Source: Nonomuraea cypriaca
Lineage (GTDB): Bacteria; Actinomycetota; Actinomycetes; Streptosporangiales; Streptosporangiaceae
NCBI RefSeq assembly: GCF_015645445.1
Contig: NZ_JADOGI010000031.1
Location: forward strand, 1 to 64,000
Direction: 5' to 3'
DNA length: 64,000 nucleotides
Below are positions 16,763 through 25,145 of the stretch, piece after piece. The translations under genes were made by a program, and so were the position numbers. The stretch's first letter is position 1; each line of letters begins with the position of its first letter. The notes beneath the pieces were generated by a model, which searched no databases, was not told the origin of the DNA, and saw only the letters and a list, made by a program, of their open reading frames with translations.

Positions 16763-18211
16763 ATGCGCGACCCGGGCGAGGAGGACGCCGGTGTGCTCGT
16801 GGGCGGCGACGCCTACGGCGGCGTCAAGCTCCCACCCGGACGGGCCCGCAGACCGCGCAGGAGCGCCAGGGCCCGCCGCCGCAACGTGATCGCCGCCGGC
16901 TTCCTGTCCACCTGCGTGCTGGTCACCACGGGCGTGGTGTGGGCGACCCCGCGGCAGATCGGCACCGTCGACGCGGGCGTGACCGCCTCGTCCCGCGGCG
17001 CCGAGAACATCCTGCTGGTCGGCGTCGACAAGCGCGACGACCTCAGCCGCCAGCAGCAGAACCTCCTCAAGCTCGGCCGCGAGGCGGGCCAGCGCACCGA
17101 CACGATGATGGTGATCCATCTGTCGGAGGACCACAGCCGGGTCACCGTGGTGAGCCTGCCGCGCGACACCTGGACCACGATCCCCGGCAAGGGCGACCAC
17201 AAGATCAACGCGGCCTACCAGTTCGGCGGCCCCAAGCTCACCAAGCAGACCGTCGAGGCCGCGACCGGGCTCCAGATCAACCGCTACATCGAGGTCAACA
17301 TCCTCGGCTTCATCGGCGTCGTCGACTCACTCGGCGGCGTGACCGTCTGCACGCCGGTCCCGATCAACGACCCCAAGACCGGGCTCAACCTGCCCGCGGG
17401 CACCCACCAGTTGCAGGGCGCGCAGGCGCTCGGCTACGCCCGCACCCGCGCCACCGCCCGCTCCGACCTCGACCGCATCGACCGGCAGCAGCAGGTCATC
17501 TCGGCGCTGCTCAACCGGGCGCTGAGCGCCGACACGCTGGCCAACCCGGCCAAGCTGGCCTCGTTCGTCAACTCGACGCTGAGCACGGTCAAGGTCGACC
17601 CCGACGACGGGCTGGTGGGGCTGGTCACCCAGCTCAGGGACGTCTCGCTGCAGGACGTGAAGTTCGCCGAGGTGCCGCTGTCCGAGGTCGACTTCAAGGC
17701 GCCCACGGGCGAGTCGGCGGTGCTGTGGGACAAGAAGGCGGCCCGCGACCTGTTCACCAAGATCAACGCCGACCAGGATCCGGCCAGTCCCACCCCGGCC
17801 GCCAGCGCCACCCCCACCGTCACTCCGTCGAACAAGCCGTCCCCGGTCCCGCCCGGCAGCATCACCCTCAGCATCAAGAACGGCACGCTCATCAACGGCC
17901 TCGGCGCCCGCACCAGGACGGCACTCGTCGCATACGGCTTCAAGGTGCCCGGCCACCCAGGAAACACCAACAGGCACGACTACGAGAAGACCGTCGTGCG
18001 TTATGGAGAAGGGCAGGAGAACGCGGCGCGGACCGTGGCCGCCGCGATTCCCGGTGCGGAGCTGCGCAAGGTCGACATCGACGGCATCGAGTTGATCCTC
18101 GGCAGGGACCAGCCGAAAATCAAGCAACAAAAGCGCACAGTGGCCCCATCCGCCAAGCCGAGTGTTACACCCACCACTAAAACGGCAATGCAGAACATAT
18201 GTAAGAAATAG
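16763..18211 (+). CDS. LCP (LytR-CpsA-Psr) family protein
   Basis: This second LCP ligase of the window has 482 residues. It has a short acidic then Arg-rich cytosolic N-terminus, one membrane helix at ~41-62, and an LCP core from ~80: NILLVGVDKRDD, RTDTMMVIHL near 111, SLPRDTW near 131, INAAYQFGG, and the lipid-pyrophosphate-binding YARTRATARSDLDRIDRQQQ cluster. A Pro/Thr linker leads to a LytR_C-like domain (SLSIKNGTLINGL). ATG 16763 has GGGGGAGG seven to ten bases upstream. Its place at the end of the polyol-phosphate region suggests it attaches that polymer to peptidoglycan, which is inferred from context. Confidence 0.95.
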   Translation: MRDPGEEDAGVLVGGDAYGGVKLPPGRARRPRRSARARRRNVIAAGFLSTCVLVTTGVVWATPRQIGTVDAGVTASSRGAENILLVGVDKRDDLSRQQQNLLKLGREAGQRTDTMMVIHLSEDHSRVTVVSLPRDTWTTIPGKGDHKINAAYQFGGPKLTKQTVEAATGLQINRYIEVNILGFIGVVDSLGGVTVCTPVPINDPKTGLNLPAGTHQLQGAQALGYARTRATARSDLDRIDRQQQVISALLNRALSADTLANPAKLASFVNSTLSTVKVDPDDGLVGLVTQLRDVSLQDVKFAEVPLSEVDFKAPTGESAVLWDKKAARDLFTKINADQDPASPTPAASATPTVTPSNKPSPVPPGSITLSIKNGTLINGLGARTRTALVAYGFKVPGHPGNTNRHDYEKTVVRYGEGQENAARTVAAAIPGAELRKVDIDGIELILGRDQPKIKQQKRTVAPSAKPSVTPTTKTAMQNICKK

Positions 18212-18245
18212 TCATAACTTTCTGCGTTTCGGGCAGGTGAGGCCC

Positions 18246-18593
18246 ATGGTGGTCAGGTATTGGCGGGAGGACCCCTGCGTCGTGCTGCATGTCGCCGGTG
18301 ATCTCGACGTCGCGGGAGCTCCCCGGTTGCGGGCCGAGATCGAGCAGGCGATAGCCGCGGCCGACCCGCTCAACCTGGTCATCGACCTCACGGAGGTGCC
18401 GTTCTGCGACTCCGTGGGCCTCGGGGTGCTGGTGGCGACGCTCAACCGCGTACATGATCTGAACGGGCGCATGATGCTCGTGCTCGCGCCGGGCATGATC
18501 CGCCACCTGCTGACGATCACCAACCTCGACCGGCATTTCGAGACGAGCGAGTCCCTGAACGAGGCCTATACCGCGATGGGAAGAGCGGCCTGA
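18246..18593 (+). CDS. STAS-domain anti-sigma factor antagonist
   Basis: A 115-residue single-domain STAS protein: VVLHVAGDLDVAGAPRLRAEI, LNLVIDLTEVPFCDSVGLGVLV, and LTITNLDRHFE. Ser56 in FCDSVGLG is the conserved residue that partner anti-sigma kinases phosphorylate. The dephosphorylated form binds the kinase and frees a sigma factor. No kinase or sigma gene is in view, so it acts in trans. ATG 18246 follows GGTGAGG. A strong terminator hairpin follows directly, so it appears to be a monocistronic unit. Confidence 0.93.
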   Translation: MVVRYWREDPCVVLHVAGDLDVAGAPRLRAEIEQAIAAADPLNLVIDLTEVPFCDSVGLGVLVATLNRVHDLNGRMMLVLAPGMIRHLLTITNLDRHFETSESLNEAYTAMGRAA

Positions 18594-18598
18594 CGAAC

Positions 18599-18644
18599 GG
18601 GGGGTGTGCGAGAACATGGTCATGTCATCTCGGGCACACCCCCC
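18599..18644 (+). terminator. Strong hairpin terminator after the STAS gene
   Basis: GGGGGGTGTGC (18599-18609) pairs perfectly with GCACACCCCCC (18634-18644), six bases after the STAS stop codon. The 24-base loop has further internal pairing (GAGA...TCTC, ACATG...CATGT). There is no U-tract, as usual in actinomycetes. Confidence 0.8.
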
Positions 18645-18697
18645 CGCGGGCCGCGTAGGCCGGCGGGAGAGCCCCCTCAGGTGTGGAGGCTTTCACG

Positions 18698-19528
18698 TTG
18701 TTCGACCAGTTCCCCGAGCCCGCGCGTTCCCAGCTCGTGGCCGCCTTCGACGAGGGCAGGACCCGGCCAGAGTGGTGCTTCGCGGGGGGTGGGGCGCGCC
18801 TCGCGTACTGGGCGCCCTTCGCCGGATCCGAGCCGCTGATCACCTGGCAGTTCGACCCCGGCCCTGATCCCGTCGTCGCCGCCGGGCTGCTGCGCGACAG
18901 CCTGCGCGCGATGGGGCTGACGAAGGTGATCCACGACATCTCGCTCAAACCCGGCCTGACCCCCGCCGTCGATCGCGCCGTCGAACACGAGGCGCTGACC
19001 CTGGCCGGGTTCGCGATGGAGGTCGAGCGGCTCATGCTCGAATGGGCGGCGGGCACCGGCGTCCCCGCGGACCCGGGCCGCCTCACCTACCGCCCGGCGC
19101 GCCGGATGGACTTCGCCGAGGTGATCGACCTCCTCGTACGCGTCTCCGACGGCTCCCTCGACTACGACACGCAGGTCGAGGTGGCCACGATGGGCGCCGA
19201 GCACGAGGCCCGATGGATGTACGACGACCTGGTCAGCCGCAAGGCCAAACCGGACTGGTTCGTGATCGGATACCTGGGCGACTCCCCCGTCGGCCTGGTG
19301 GCGCCCGACGACCACTCCATCGCCTACATCGGCGTCGTCCCCGAGCACCGCGGCCGCGGCTACGTCAACGACCTCCTGGCCAGGGGCACCGCGACGCTGG
19401 CCGAGGCCGGCCTGCAGCGCATCGTCGCGGCCACCGACGTCGCGAACGTACCGACCGCCCAGGCCTTCCTCCGTGCTGGATACTCAGAAGTCGGCCGGTT
19501 GTTCCGCTATTACTGGAGGGCTTCGTGA
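18698..19528 (+). CDS. GNAT family N-acetyltransferase
   Basis: The C-terminal ~140 residues form a GNAT domain: YRPARRMDFAEVIDLLVRV at its start, IAYIGVVPEHRGRGYVNDLL as the acetyl-CoA pyrophosphate-binding motif A (V-x-x-x-x-R-G-R-G), then VAATDVANVPTAQAFLRAGY. The first ~130 residues are a separate uncharacterised module. I choose TTG 18698 because GGAGG (18685-18689) lies eight bases upstream. GTG 18683 would place that site inside the gene. The stop overlaps the next start as GTGA, so it is coupled with the LLM-type oxidoreductase. The substrate is not known. Confidence 0.85.
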   Translation: MFDQFPEPARSQLVAAFDEGRTRPEWCFAGGGARLAYWAPFAGSEPLITWQFDPGPDPVVAAGLLRDSLRAMGLTKVIHDISLKPGLTPAVDRAVEHEALTLAGFAMEVERLMLEWAAGTGVPADPGRLTYRPARRMDFAEVIDLLVRVSDGSLDYDTQVEVATMGAEHEARWMYDDLVSRKAKPDWFVIGYLGDSPVGLVAPDDHSIAYIGVVPEHRGRGYVNDLLARGTATLAEAGLQRIVAATDVANVPTAQAFLRAGYSEVGRLFRYYWRAS

Positions 19529-20364
19529 GGCTGGGAGTCATGTTCGACCGGGGGCTGCCGCCCGAGCAGCTCATCCCGTTCGCCAAAGCGCTCGACGAGA
19601 CGACCGTCGACGACCTCTGGGTGGTGGAGGACCTGGGCTGGACGGGCGGCGTCTCCGCCGCCGCCACGGCGCTCGCCGTCACCTCCCGCCTGCGGGTCGG
19701 CATCGGCATCACGCCCGCTCCCCTGCGCAACCCGATGCTGCTGGCGATGGAGCTGGGCAATCTCGCCCGCGTGCATCCCGGACGGCTGGCGGCGGGCATC
19801 GGCCACGGCGTCACGGACTGGATGCGCCAGGTCGGCGCCGCCCCGCCCTCGCCGCTGGCCCTCCTGGAGGAGACCATCACGTCCGTACGCGCGCTGCTGC
19901 GCGGCGAGACGGTCACCCTGCACGGCAGGGCGGTCCATCTCGACGGGGTGTCCCTCGTGCATCCGCCGGCCGTGCCGCCGCCCGTGCTGGCCGGGGTGAA
20001 GGGGCCGCGTTCGCTGGCGTTGTCGGGCCGCGTCGCGCAGGGCACGATCGTTCCCGAGGGTGTCGGGCCCGCACAGATGCCGGGGATCATGAAGCAGATC
20101 GGCGGCTCCCCCGACCACGAGCTGGTGGTCTTCACCTATCTCCACACGGGGCCGGGCACCGCGGAGGCCACCGGTCACATGGTGGCCTGGCAGGCCGAGT
20201 TCCTCGGGATCGCGCCCGAGGACGTGGTGATGGCGGCGGGCACCCCGGAGGAGGCCGCGGCGCAGGTCAAGAGCCTGTGGGCGGCGGGGGCCGAGACGGT
20301 GACGGTGCGGCCGATCGGCTCGGACCCGCTGTCCCACGTCACAGCGCTGCTTTCAGCCCTCTGA
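19525..20364 (+). CDS. LLM-class flavin-dependent oxidoreductase
   Basis: A 279-residue luciferase-like (TIM barrel) protein: LGVMFDRGLPPEQLIPFAKAL, LWVVEDLGWTGG, LRVGIGITPAPLRNPMLLAMELGNL, GRLAAGIGHGVTDWMRQVG, and VLAGVKGPRSLALSGRVAQG. This set is typical of F420- or FMN-dependent LLM enzymes, and actinomycetes make F420. GTG 19525 overlaps the GNAT stop (TGA 19526-19528) and has GGAGGG ahead of it. Tight coupling with an acetyltransferase hints at a two-step modification of a small molecule, but no substrate can be named. Confidence 0.9.
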   Translation: MRLGVMFDRGLPPEQLIPFAKALDETTVDDLWVVEDLGWTGGVSAAATALAVTSRLRVGIGITPAPLRNPMLLAMELGNLARVHPGRLAAGIGHGVTDWMRQVGAAPPSPLALLEETITSVRALLRGETVTLHGRAVHLDGVSLVHPPAVPPPVLAGVKGPRSLALSGRVAQGTIVPEGVGPAQMPGIMKQIGGSPDHELVVFTYLHTGPGTAEATGHMVAWQAEFLGIAPEDVVMAAGTPEEAAAQVKSLWAAGAETVTVRPIGSDPLSHVTALLSAL

Positions 20365-20374
20365 GACGGGTGGT

Positions 20375-20405
20375 GGGGACGGGCACGACGCCGGTGACCG
20401 TCCCC
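20375..20405. terminator. Bidirectional hairpin terminator
   Basis: GGGGACGG (20375-20382) pairs with CCGTCCCC (20398-20405) over a 15-base loop. It sits between the converging ends of the LLM oxidoreductase (20364) and the secreted repeat protein (20411). Confidence 0.65.
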
Positions 20406-20410
20406 TCGTT

Positions 20411-21235
20411 CTACTGCCAGACCGCGGCGTACGTGCCGTTCTCGGCGTTCACCTGGACGGGGTAGAGACCCTTGCGCTTGAGGTCGTTGAAGCGCTTCTG
20501 GTAGCCGGAGGCGCTCATGCCGGTGTATTCGGCCCAGGACGTGCGACCGTCCTTGCGCCACACCGCCGAGTACGTGCCGTCGGGCGCCACCGCGACCTTG
20601 ACCGGCCGGAAGCCCTGCTTCTTCTTGGCGTTGAAGTACGCCTGGTGCGCGGCGCTGGACTTGCCGTACGAGTAGTACCAGGCGCCGCCGGGGTTGGCGG
20701 TCCACACGCCCACGTAGCGGATGTCGCCGGGGGTGCCGTACGCGTCGACGGAGCTCAGCGCGAGCCCCTTCTTGGCGAAGTCCTTGTTGGCCGCGCCGAA
20801 GGCGTCGGGGGTGAGGTTCGACTTGGTGTAGAACCTGCCGCTCTTCTTCTCGAAGATGGCGGCGAACACGACCGAGTCACCCGATCCGGTGGCCGAGACG
20901 GAGACCGGCTGCGCGCCGGTCTTCAGAGCCGCGTCGAACCGCTGCTGGAACTCGGCGGGAGACATGCCCTGCCAGATGCCCCATTCGGTCGACGACCCGT
21001 CCTTGACCCACACGGCCGCGTACCGCTCGCCGTCCGAGACGTTCACCGTGATCGGGCGATAGCCCTGGCTCTTGAGCTGATGGACCCGCTGCACGCTCTG
21101 GGCGGCGGTGGCGCCGTGGTAGGCGTACCAGGCCGGGGCCGCCTGAGCGCCGGCCGCCGGGGCCACCGCGAGTGCCGGCGCGGCGGCGCCGGCCAGCACG
21201 GATGTGATGATCGCGATCTTCTTCGTGGTCCGCAT
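20411..21235 (-). CDS. Secreted protein with five BTRD1-like tandem repeats
   Basis: A 274-residue exported protein. A signal peptide (basic MRTTKK, hydrophobic core, A-x-A) ends near residue 33. The remainder is five ~45-residue repeats, at roughly 36-80, 84-130, 134-180, 186-229 and 234-274. Each has an aromatic start, a helix such as FQQRFDAALKTG, a GYRPVxVxV-type strand and an AVW ending. This matches the 'bacterial tandem repeat domain 1' pattern, known from polyglycine hydrolases and other secreted proteins. No catalytic serine-hydrolase domain accompanies the repeats here, so it may bind rather than cut. An ATG nearer 21265 would add a non-signal extension. Confidence 0.85.
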   Translation of the reverse strand: MRTTKKIAIITSVLAGAAAPALAVAPAAGAQAAPAWYAYHGATAAQSVQRVHQLKSQGYRPITVNVSDGERYAAVWVKDGSSTEWGIWQGMSPAEFQQRFDAALKTGAQPVSVSATGSGDSVVFAAIFEKKSGRFYTKSNLTPDAFGAANKDFAKKGLALSSVDAYGTPGDIRYVGVWTANPGGAWYYSYGKSSAAHQAYFNAKKKQGFRPVKVAVAPDGTYSAVWRKDGRTSWAEYTGMSASGYQKRFNDLKRKGLYPVQVNAENGTYAAVWQ

Positions 21236-21339
21236 GACCCTCCCATGCAGGATTTTTTTACTCAATTTTTGGCAAGGAACGACCTTAACAGCATTTAGTG
21301 ACCGTCCTCTGACTGACCGACGCGGGACCTCGGCGAGGG

Positions 21340-22479
21340 TCAGCCGATCTTCTCGAACGGGGTGGGGGTCCGGCCGGTCCAGCGGTGGAGCTGGGCGTGA
21401 CCGGTGTGCTTGGTGACGCCGTCCTCCGTGACCGTGCCGGCCTTGGAGGCGTAGTAGCGGCCACCTCCGAGCGAGATCAGGCCGTACTCACCGGCGAACT
21501 CCCACCCGCGGACGCCCGACTCCGCGTGCTCGAGCCCGCCGGGCGCCAGCGTGAGCAGGTCGCCCTGCTCGGGCTCCGGCTGCCCCACGAGCTCACCCTT
21601 CTTGGGCCGCTCGGCGGCGTTCACCATGAAGAAGGAGTAGTTGGGGAACTGCGGCTTCTCCCCCTTGTAGACCGCCATCATCCAGTTGCCGGTGTAGTCG
21701 TCGTATTCGAGGTTCTGGACGCCGTACGTGGTGTTGCCGGTGTAGGCGAAGTATTTCCCGTCGACCTTCTCGGGGCCGCTGGTGTGCGGGGCGCTCTCGG
21801 TGAGCGGCTGCTCGTACTTCTTCCACCGCTGGACGTCGTACTGGAGGACGACCTGGTAGTCGTTGTCCTGGCGGCCGACGTTGGAGTAGATGCCGTACGC
21901 CACGGTCAGCTTCTGCTCACCGTGCTTCTTGCCGAACTCCGGCCCGAACGCCACGCCGTCGATGCCGCTGCACCCGTACCGGTGGTCGGGGGTTTCCGCG
22001 ATGTTGCCGTCGAACTTCCCGTCCCCGTTCATGTCCGCCACGTAGTCGGCCACGACCTCCTTGAGGTAGACCGTCTTGACCACGTCCGTGGTCTGGGCGT
22101 CCATGTTCATGCTGGTGATGCGGTCGACGTCGAAGATCGCGATGTAGAACGACTCCTGCTCCTTGTACTCCAGGGAGCCGTACACCCGGCCGTCCTTGGC
22201 GTTGAAGTCCAAGTCGCCGAGGTGCCCGGTGAAGCCCGTCACCGACCCCACCGGGTTGCCCTGGAGGTCCGTCTTCACCAGGACGTTGGTGAAGGAGAAG
22301 TACATGAACCCCTTGCGCTGATCAATGGCGATCCCCTGGACATGCCCTTCGGCCCAGGCGCCGCCGTAGATCTCCGTAGGGAGCTCCCGGGGACGGTCGG
22401 CGGGGGTGGCGGAGACGGATGAGGAGAACAGGGCGAGGCTGGCGGTGGCGGCGAGGGTGAGTGTCAGGACTTTGCGCAT
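21340..22479 (-). CDS. Secreted protein of unknown function, propeller-like
   Basis: A 379-residue protein with a clear signal peptide (MRKVLTLTLAATASLALFSS, cleavage after SVSA). Short strands such as GIAIDQRKGFMYFSFTNVLVKTD and LGDLDFNAKDGRVYGSLEY look like beta-propeller blades. A D-M-N-G-D-G-K-F-D segment near residue 150 fits an EF-hand/dockerin-type calcium loop. Two isolated Cys may form a disulphide. I do not recognise the family with certainty. It is the second of three secreted-protein genes in a row on this strand. The 37-bp palindrome at 22646-22682 lies 167 bp upstream of its start. Confidence 0.8.
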   Translation of the reverse strand: MRKVLTLTLAATASLALFSSSVSATPADRPRELPTEIYGGAWAEGHVQGIAIDQRKGFMYFSFTNVLVKTDLQGNPVGSVTGFTGHLGDLDFNAKDGRVYGSLEYKEQESFYIAIFDVDRITSMNMDAQTTDVVKTVYLKEVVADYVADMNGDGKFDGNIAETPDHRYGCSGIDGVAFGPEFGKKHGEQKLTVAYGIYSNVGRQDNDYQVVLQYDVQRWKKYEQPLTESAPHTSGPEKVDGKYFAYTGNTTYGVQNLEYDDYTGNWMMAVYKGEKPQFPNYSFFMVNAAERPKKGELVGQPEPEQGDLLTLAPGGLEHAESGVRGWEFAGEYGLISLGGGRYYASKAGTVTEDGVTKHTGHAQLHRWTGRTPTPFEKIG

Positions 22480-22645
22480 GGTGCAGCACCTGTCTTCGGT
22501 TAATGATCAGACCGAAACCAGACGCTATACCGGCCGAATGCCCCTGTCTGACAAAGCAGTGAACCGACCGTGAAATCCCACCAAACTACCCACCCGCCCC
22601 CACACCGCCGCACAACCGCTCAAGCCCCACCAGCATCTCCGCCGG

Positions 22646-22682
22646 ATACAGAACCATACTTCTCAGAAGTACAGTTCTGTAT
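22646..22682. promoter_or_regulatory. 37-bp near-perfect palindrome, terminator or operator
   Basis: Outer arms ATACAGAAC (22646-22654) and GTTCTGTAT (22674-22682) and inner arms TACTTCT (22657-22663) and AGAAGTA (22665-22671) are perfect inverted repeats around C22664. Only the CA dinucleotides between arms fail to pair. The site is AT-rich in a GC-rich genome. It lies 38 bp after the C39-like gene stop and upstream of the next secreted-protein gene. Confidence 0.75.
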
Positions 22683-22720
22683 TTCGCGCCCGGGATCGGG
22701 GCCGGGCAGGTGTCGCGGGG

Positions 22721-23413
22721 TCAGAGCTTGGAGATGTCGTACATGTTGCCGCCCGGCTGGAGGGTGTTCGCCAGGGTGGCGGCCGCGATGGTGTGGGAGC
22801 CGCCGGTGGGCTTCCACGGGTCATAGACGGTGATGGTGCCGGTCAGCTTGTTGTAGCCATACGCGATGATCGCGTGACCGACCTCGGTGCCCTTGACCTT
22901 GCCCTTGTTCCAGGGCAACTGCTCCATGTACACCGCGATCACCGGCGCCCGGTGCAGGTCGCCGATGTCCTCCGACACCCGCTTCATGAGTACGAGCGCG
23001 TTGCCGTCCGCGTCGGTGGGGATCGTGTACTTGTAGCCCTTCGACTTGACGTACGCGTTGAGCACCGGCACGGCGTTCGCACCCTTGGTGCCGCCGGAGG
23101 AGGTGGTCTTCATCTTCTTGGCCAGGGTCGACTGGCTGACCTTGATGCCGAAGCTCGACAGGCTCATCGAGGACGAGGCCGGCACGCAGTAGTAGTTCGT
23201 CGACTGCCGCTGGCCCTTGAGGCTGAGCTGGTACTTCACGGGGGTGAGCAGGCCCTTGGGCGTCGCGGTGGCGACCGGGGTCGACCTGGGGCTCGCGGTC
23301 GGGGCGGGGGTGCCGGGTGAGGCGTGGGCCGGTGTCGGACCGGTCAAGCACAGGGTGCTCGCGGTGATGGTCGCGGTGAGGGCGATGCCGGTTCCCGCCC
23401 CGAAGTTCTTCAC
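22721..23413 (-). CDS. Secreted C39-like cysteine peptidase family protein
   Basis: A 230-residue exported protein: signal peptide ending near AHAS (30), a Pro/Thr/Ala spacer, then a papain-like C39-type fold. Cys76 in NYYCVPASSSM with Gln70 or Gln68 upstream (oxyanion), His180 in GHAIIAYGY and Asp198 in YDPW form a plausible catalytic set. C39-like proteins of this kind act outside the cell as peptidases or transpeptidase relatives. I start at GTG 23413, which has GGAG eight bases upstream and gives a proper signal peptide. A TTG at 23428 is also in frame. It lies about 240 bp upstream of another secreted-protein gene. Confidence 0.88.
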   Translation of the reverse strand: MKNFGAGTGIALTATITASTLCLTGPTPAHASPGTPAPTASPRSTPVATATPKGLLTPVKYQLSLKGQRQSTNYYCVPASSSMSLSSFGIKVSQSTLAKKMKTTSSGGTKGANAVPVLNAYVKSKGYKYTIPTDADGNALVLMKRVSEDIGDLHRAPVIAVYMEQLPWNKGKVKGTEVGHAIIAYGYNKLTGTITVYDPWKPTGGSHTIAAATLANTLQPGGNMYDISKL

Positions 23414-23707
23414 TTGATCACTCCACAAAATGCACTACATGACGCCAGGAAGTCAGAAACCCTAGTGAGGTTGGTCAAGTTTGTGCAACAAGGAGCTAAC
23501 GGTGCTCGTGGGACGCAAGGCACTCCACCCGGGAGGGCTTGTCGGCCCATCGCCAGAGCTCGCGACCCGGCTCTCCCAATCTTCGAGGGGCAGTCGCCTG
23601 GGGGACCGCATCAACCGATCGGTGGATTCCGGATTCAGCCGTACCAGCGGCGGATGATAGCCGGGCGGGCGATTCGGATGAGGGCCTGCCCGGCCGAGTC
23701 TTGGTGC

Positions 23708-24625
23708 ATGGCAGTCATCGAGGTGAACGGCCTCATCAAGAGGTACGGCGAACCACCGGTGGTGAACGAGGTGTCCTTCTCTGTGGAGCAGGGCGAGATC
23801 TTCGGCATCCTCGGGCCGAACGGGGCGGGTAAGACGACAACCGTGGAGTGCGCCGAGGGATTACGGCGGCCCGACTCGGGACTGATCAGGGTGCTCGGGC
23901 TGGACCCGGTCAGGGACCGGCGGGAGCTGAGCCACCAGGTCGGCGTGCAGCTGCAGGAGTCGCTCCTGCCGGAGAACATCAAGGTGTGGGAGGGGCTCGA
24001 CCTGTACGCCTCCTTCTACCGCGCGCCCAAGGACTGGCGAGCGTTGCTGAAGGAGTGGGGGCTGGCCGACAAGCGCGATTCCAGGTTCGGCACCTTGTCC
24101 GGCGGGCAGAAACAGCGTTTGTTCATCGCCCTGGCGCTGGTGGGCGACCCGAAGGTGGTCTTTCTCGACGAGCTGACCACAGGGCTGGATCCGGCCGCCC
24201 GCCGGGGCACCTGGGAGCTGATCAAGCGGATTCGAGCGACAGGCGTGACGGTCGTCCTGGTGAGCCACTACATGGACGAGGTCGAGGAACTGTGTGACCG
24301 AGTCGCTGTCTTCGACCGGGGGCGGATCGTCGCGCTGGACACCCCCGCGGGCCTGATCTCGGCCGTGGACGCCGACCAGCAGCTACGATTCCGGCCGCTG
24401 GCGCCCTTCGACGACGCGGTCCTGACGGGGGTGCCGGGAGTGGTGTCGGTGACCCGCTCCGGCGATCGGGTGATCGTCGCGGGCCGCGGCGACTTCGCCG
24501 GCGCGGTGACCTCCGCGCTTGCCCGTGACCGTGTCCCGGTGGCCGAGCTGCCGGTCGAGCAGCACACGCTCGACGACGCCTTCGTCGCCCTGACCGGCCG
24601 CGCCTTCGGCACCGAGGAGATCTGA
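23708..24625 (+). CDS. ABC transporter ATP-binding protein, drug-exporter type
   Basis: A 305-residue DRA-type ATPase with all motifs intact: Walker A GPNGAGKTT, Q-loop VGVQLQES, signature LSGGQKQR, Walker B VVFLDE, D-loop TTGLD, and H-loop VSHYMDE. The C-terminal ~85 residues form the accessory domain common in DrrA-like exporters. Its stop overlaps the permease start as TGATG. In actinomycetes this pair is usually followed by a sensor kinase and LuxR-type regulator. Here the permease is broken (see next entry), so the ATPase has probably lost its partner and may be decaying or inactive. Confidence 0.93.
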   Translation: MAVIEVNGLIKRYGEPPVVNEVSFSVEQGEIFGILGPNGAGKTTTVECAEGLRRPDSGLIRVLGLDPVRDRRELSHQVGVQLQESLLPENIKVWEGLDLYASFYRAPKDWRALLKEWGLADKRDSRFGTLSGGQKQRLFIALALVGDPKVVFLDELTTGLDPAARRGTWELIKRIRATGVTVVLVSHYMDEVEELCDRVAVFDRGRIVALDTPAGLISAVDADQQLRFRPLAPFDDAVLTGVPGVVSVTRSGDRVIVAGRGDFAGAVTSALARDRVPVAELPVEQHTLDDAFVALTGRAFGTEEI

Positions 24626-25145
24626 TGATCGGCTTCGCCAAACTCGCCAAGGTGGAATCCAAGCTGCTGCTGCGCGACCCAGGCGCGATCTTCAGCATGG
24701 CCGTCCCGCTCTTCATCCTGGTGATCTTCGGTAGCGGGACCAGTCCGGGGGACACCGCGCTGCCCTCGATGTCGATGACGATCGCGGTCGGGCTGGTGGG
24801 GCTCTACATGGTGCCCACCACCCTGGCCACTTATCGGGAGCGGGGCATTCTGCGCAGGCTGTCCACCACGCCGGTCAGCCCAGGCGCCCTGCTGAGCGTG
24901 CAGCTGATCCTCCAGCTCGTCTTCGCGGTGCTCGCCTCGGCGGTGCTCGTCGCGGTCTCGGTGGTGGTCTTCCAAGCGGCCGTGCCCGCCCGCGCCGTGG
25001 CGATGGTGTCCGCCTTCTTGCTGGGCACCTCGGCGATCTTCGCGGTCGGTCTGCTCATCGCCGCGATCGCGGCGAGCGGACGCGCCGCCAACGGGATCGG
25101 CGTGCTGCTTTACTTCCCGCTGGCCTTCCTCGGCGGCGTGATGCA
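24625..25145 (+). pseudogene. ABC-2 type permease, truncated by a deletion
   Basis: The first ~173 residues are a normal ABC-2 permease: MIGFAKLAKVESKLLLRDPG, YRERGILRRLSTTPVSP, and four to five helices ending in YFPLAFLGGVM. Homologues continue with an amphipathic segment such as P-R-E-x-x-P and one more helix, about 240 residues in all. Here the family match stops at about base 25142 and is followed, in another frame, by the C-terminal DNA-binding domain of a response regulator. The reading frame then runs on to 25920 through unrelated sequence. A single deletion removing the permease end, a kinase gene and the receiver domain explains this arrangement. Confidence 0.75.
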
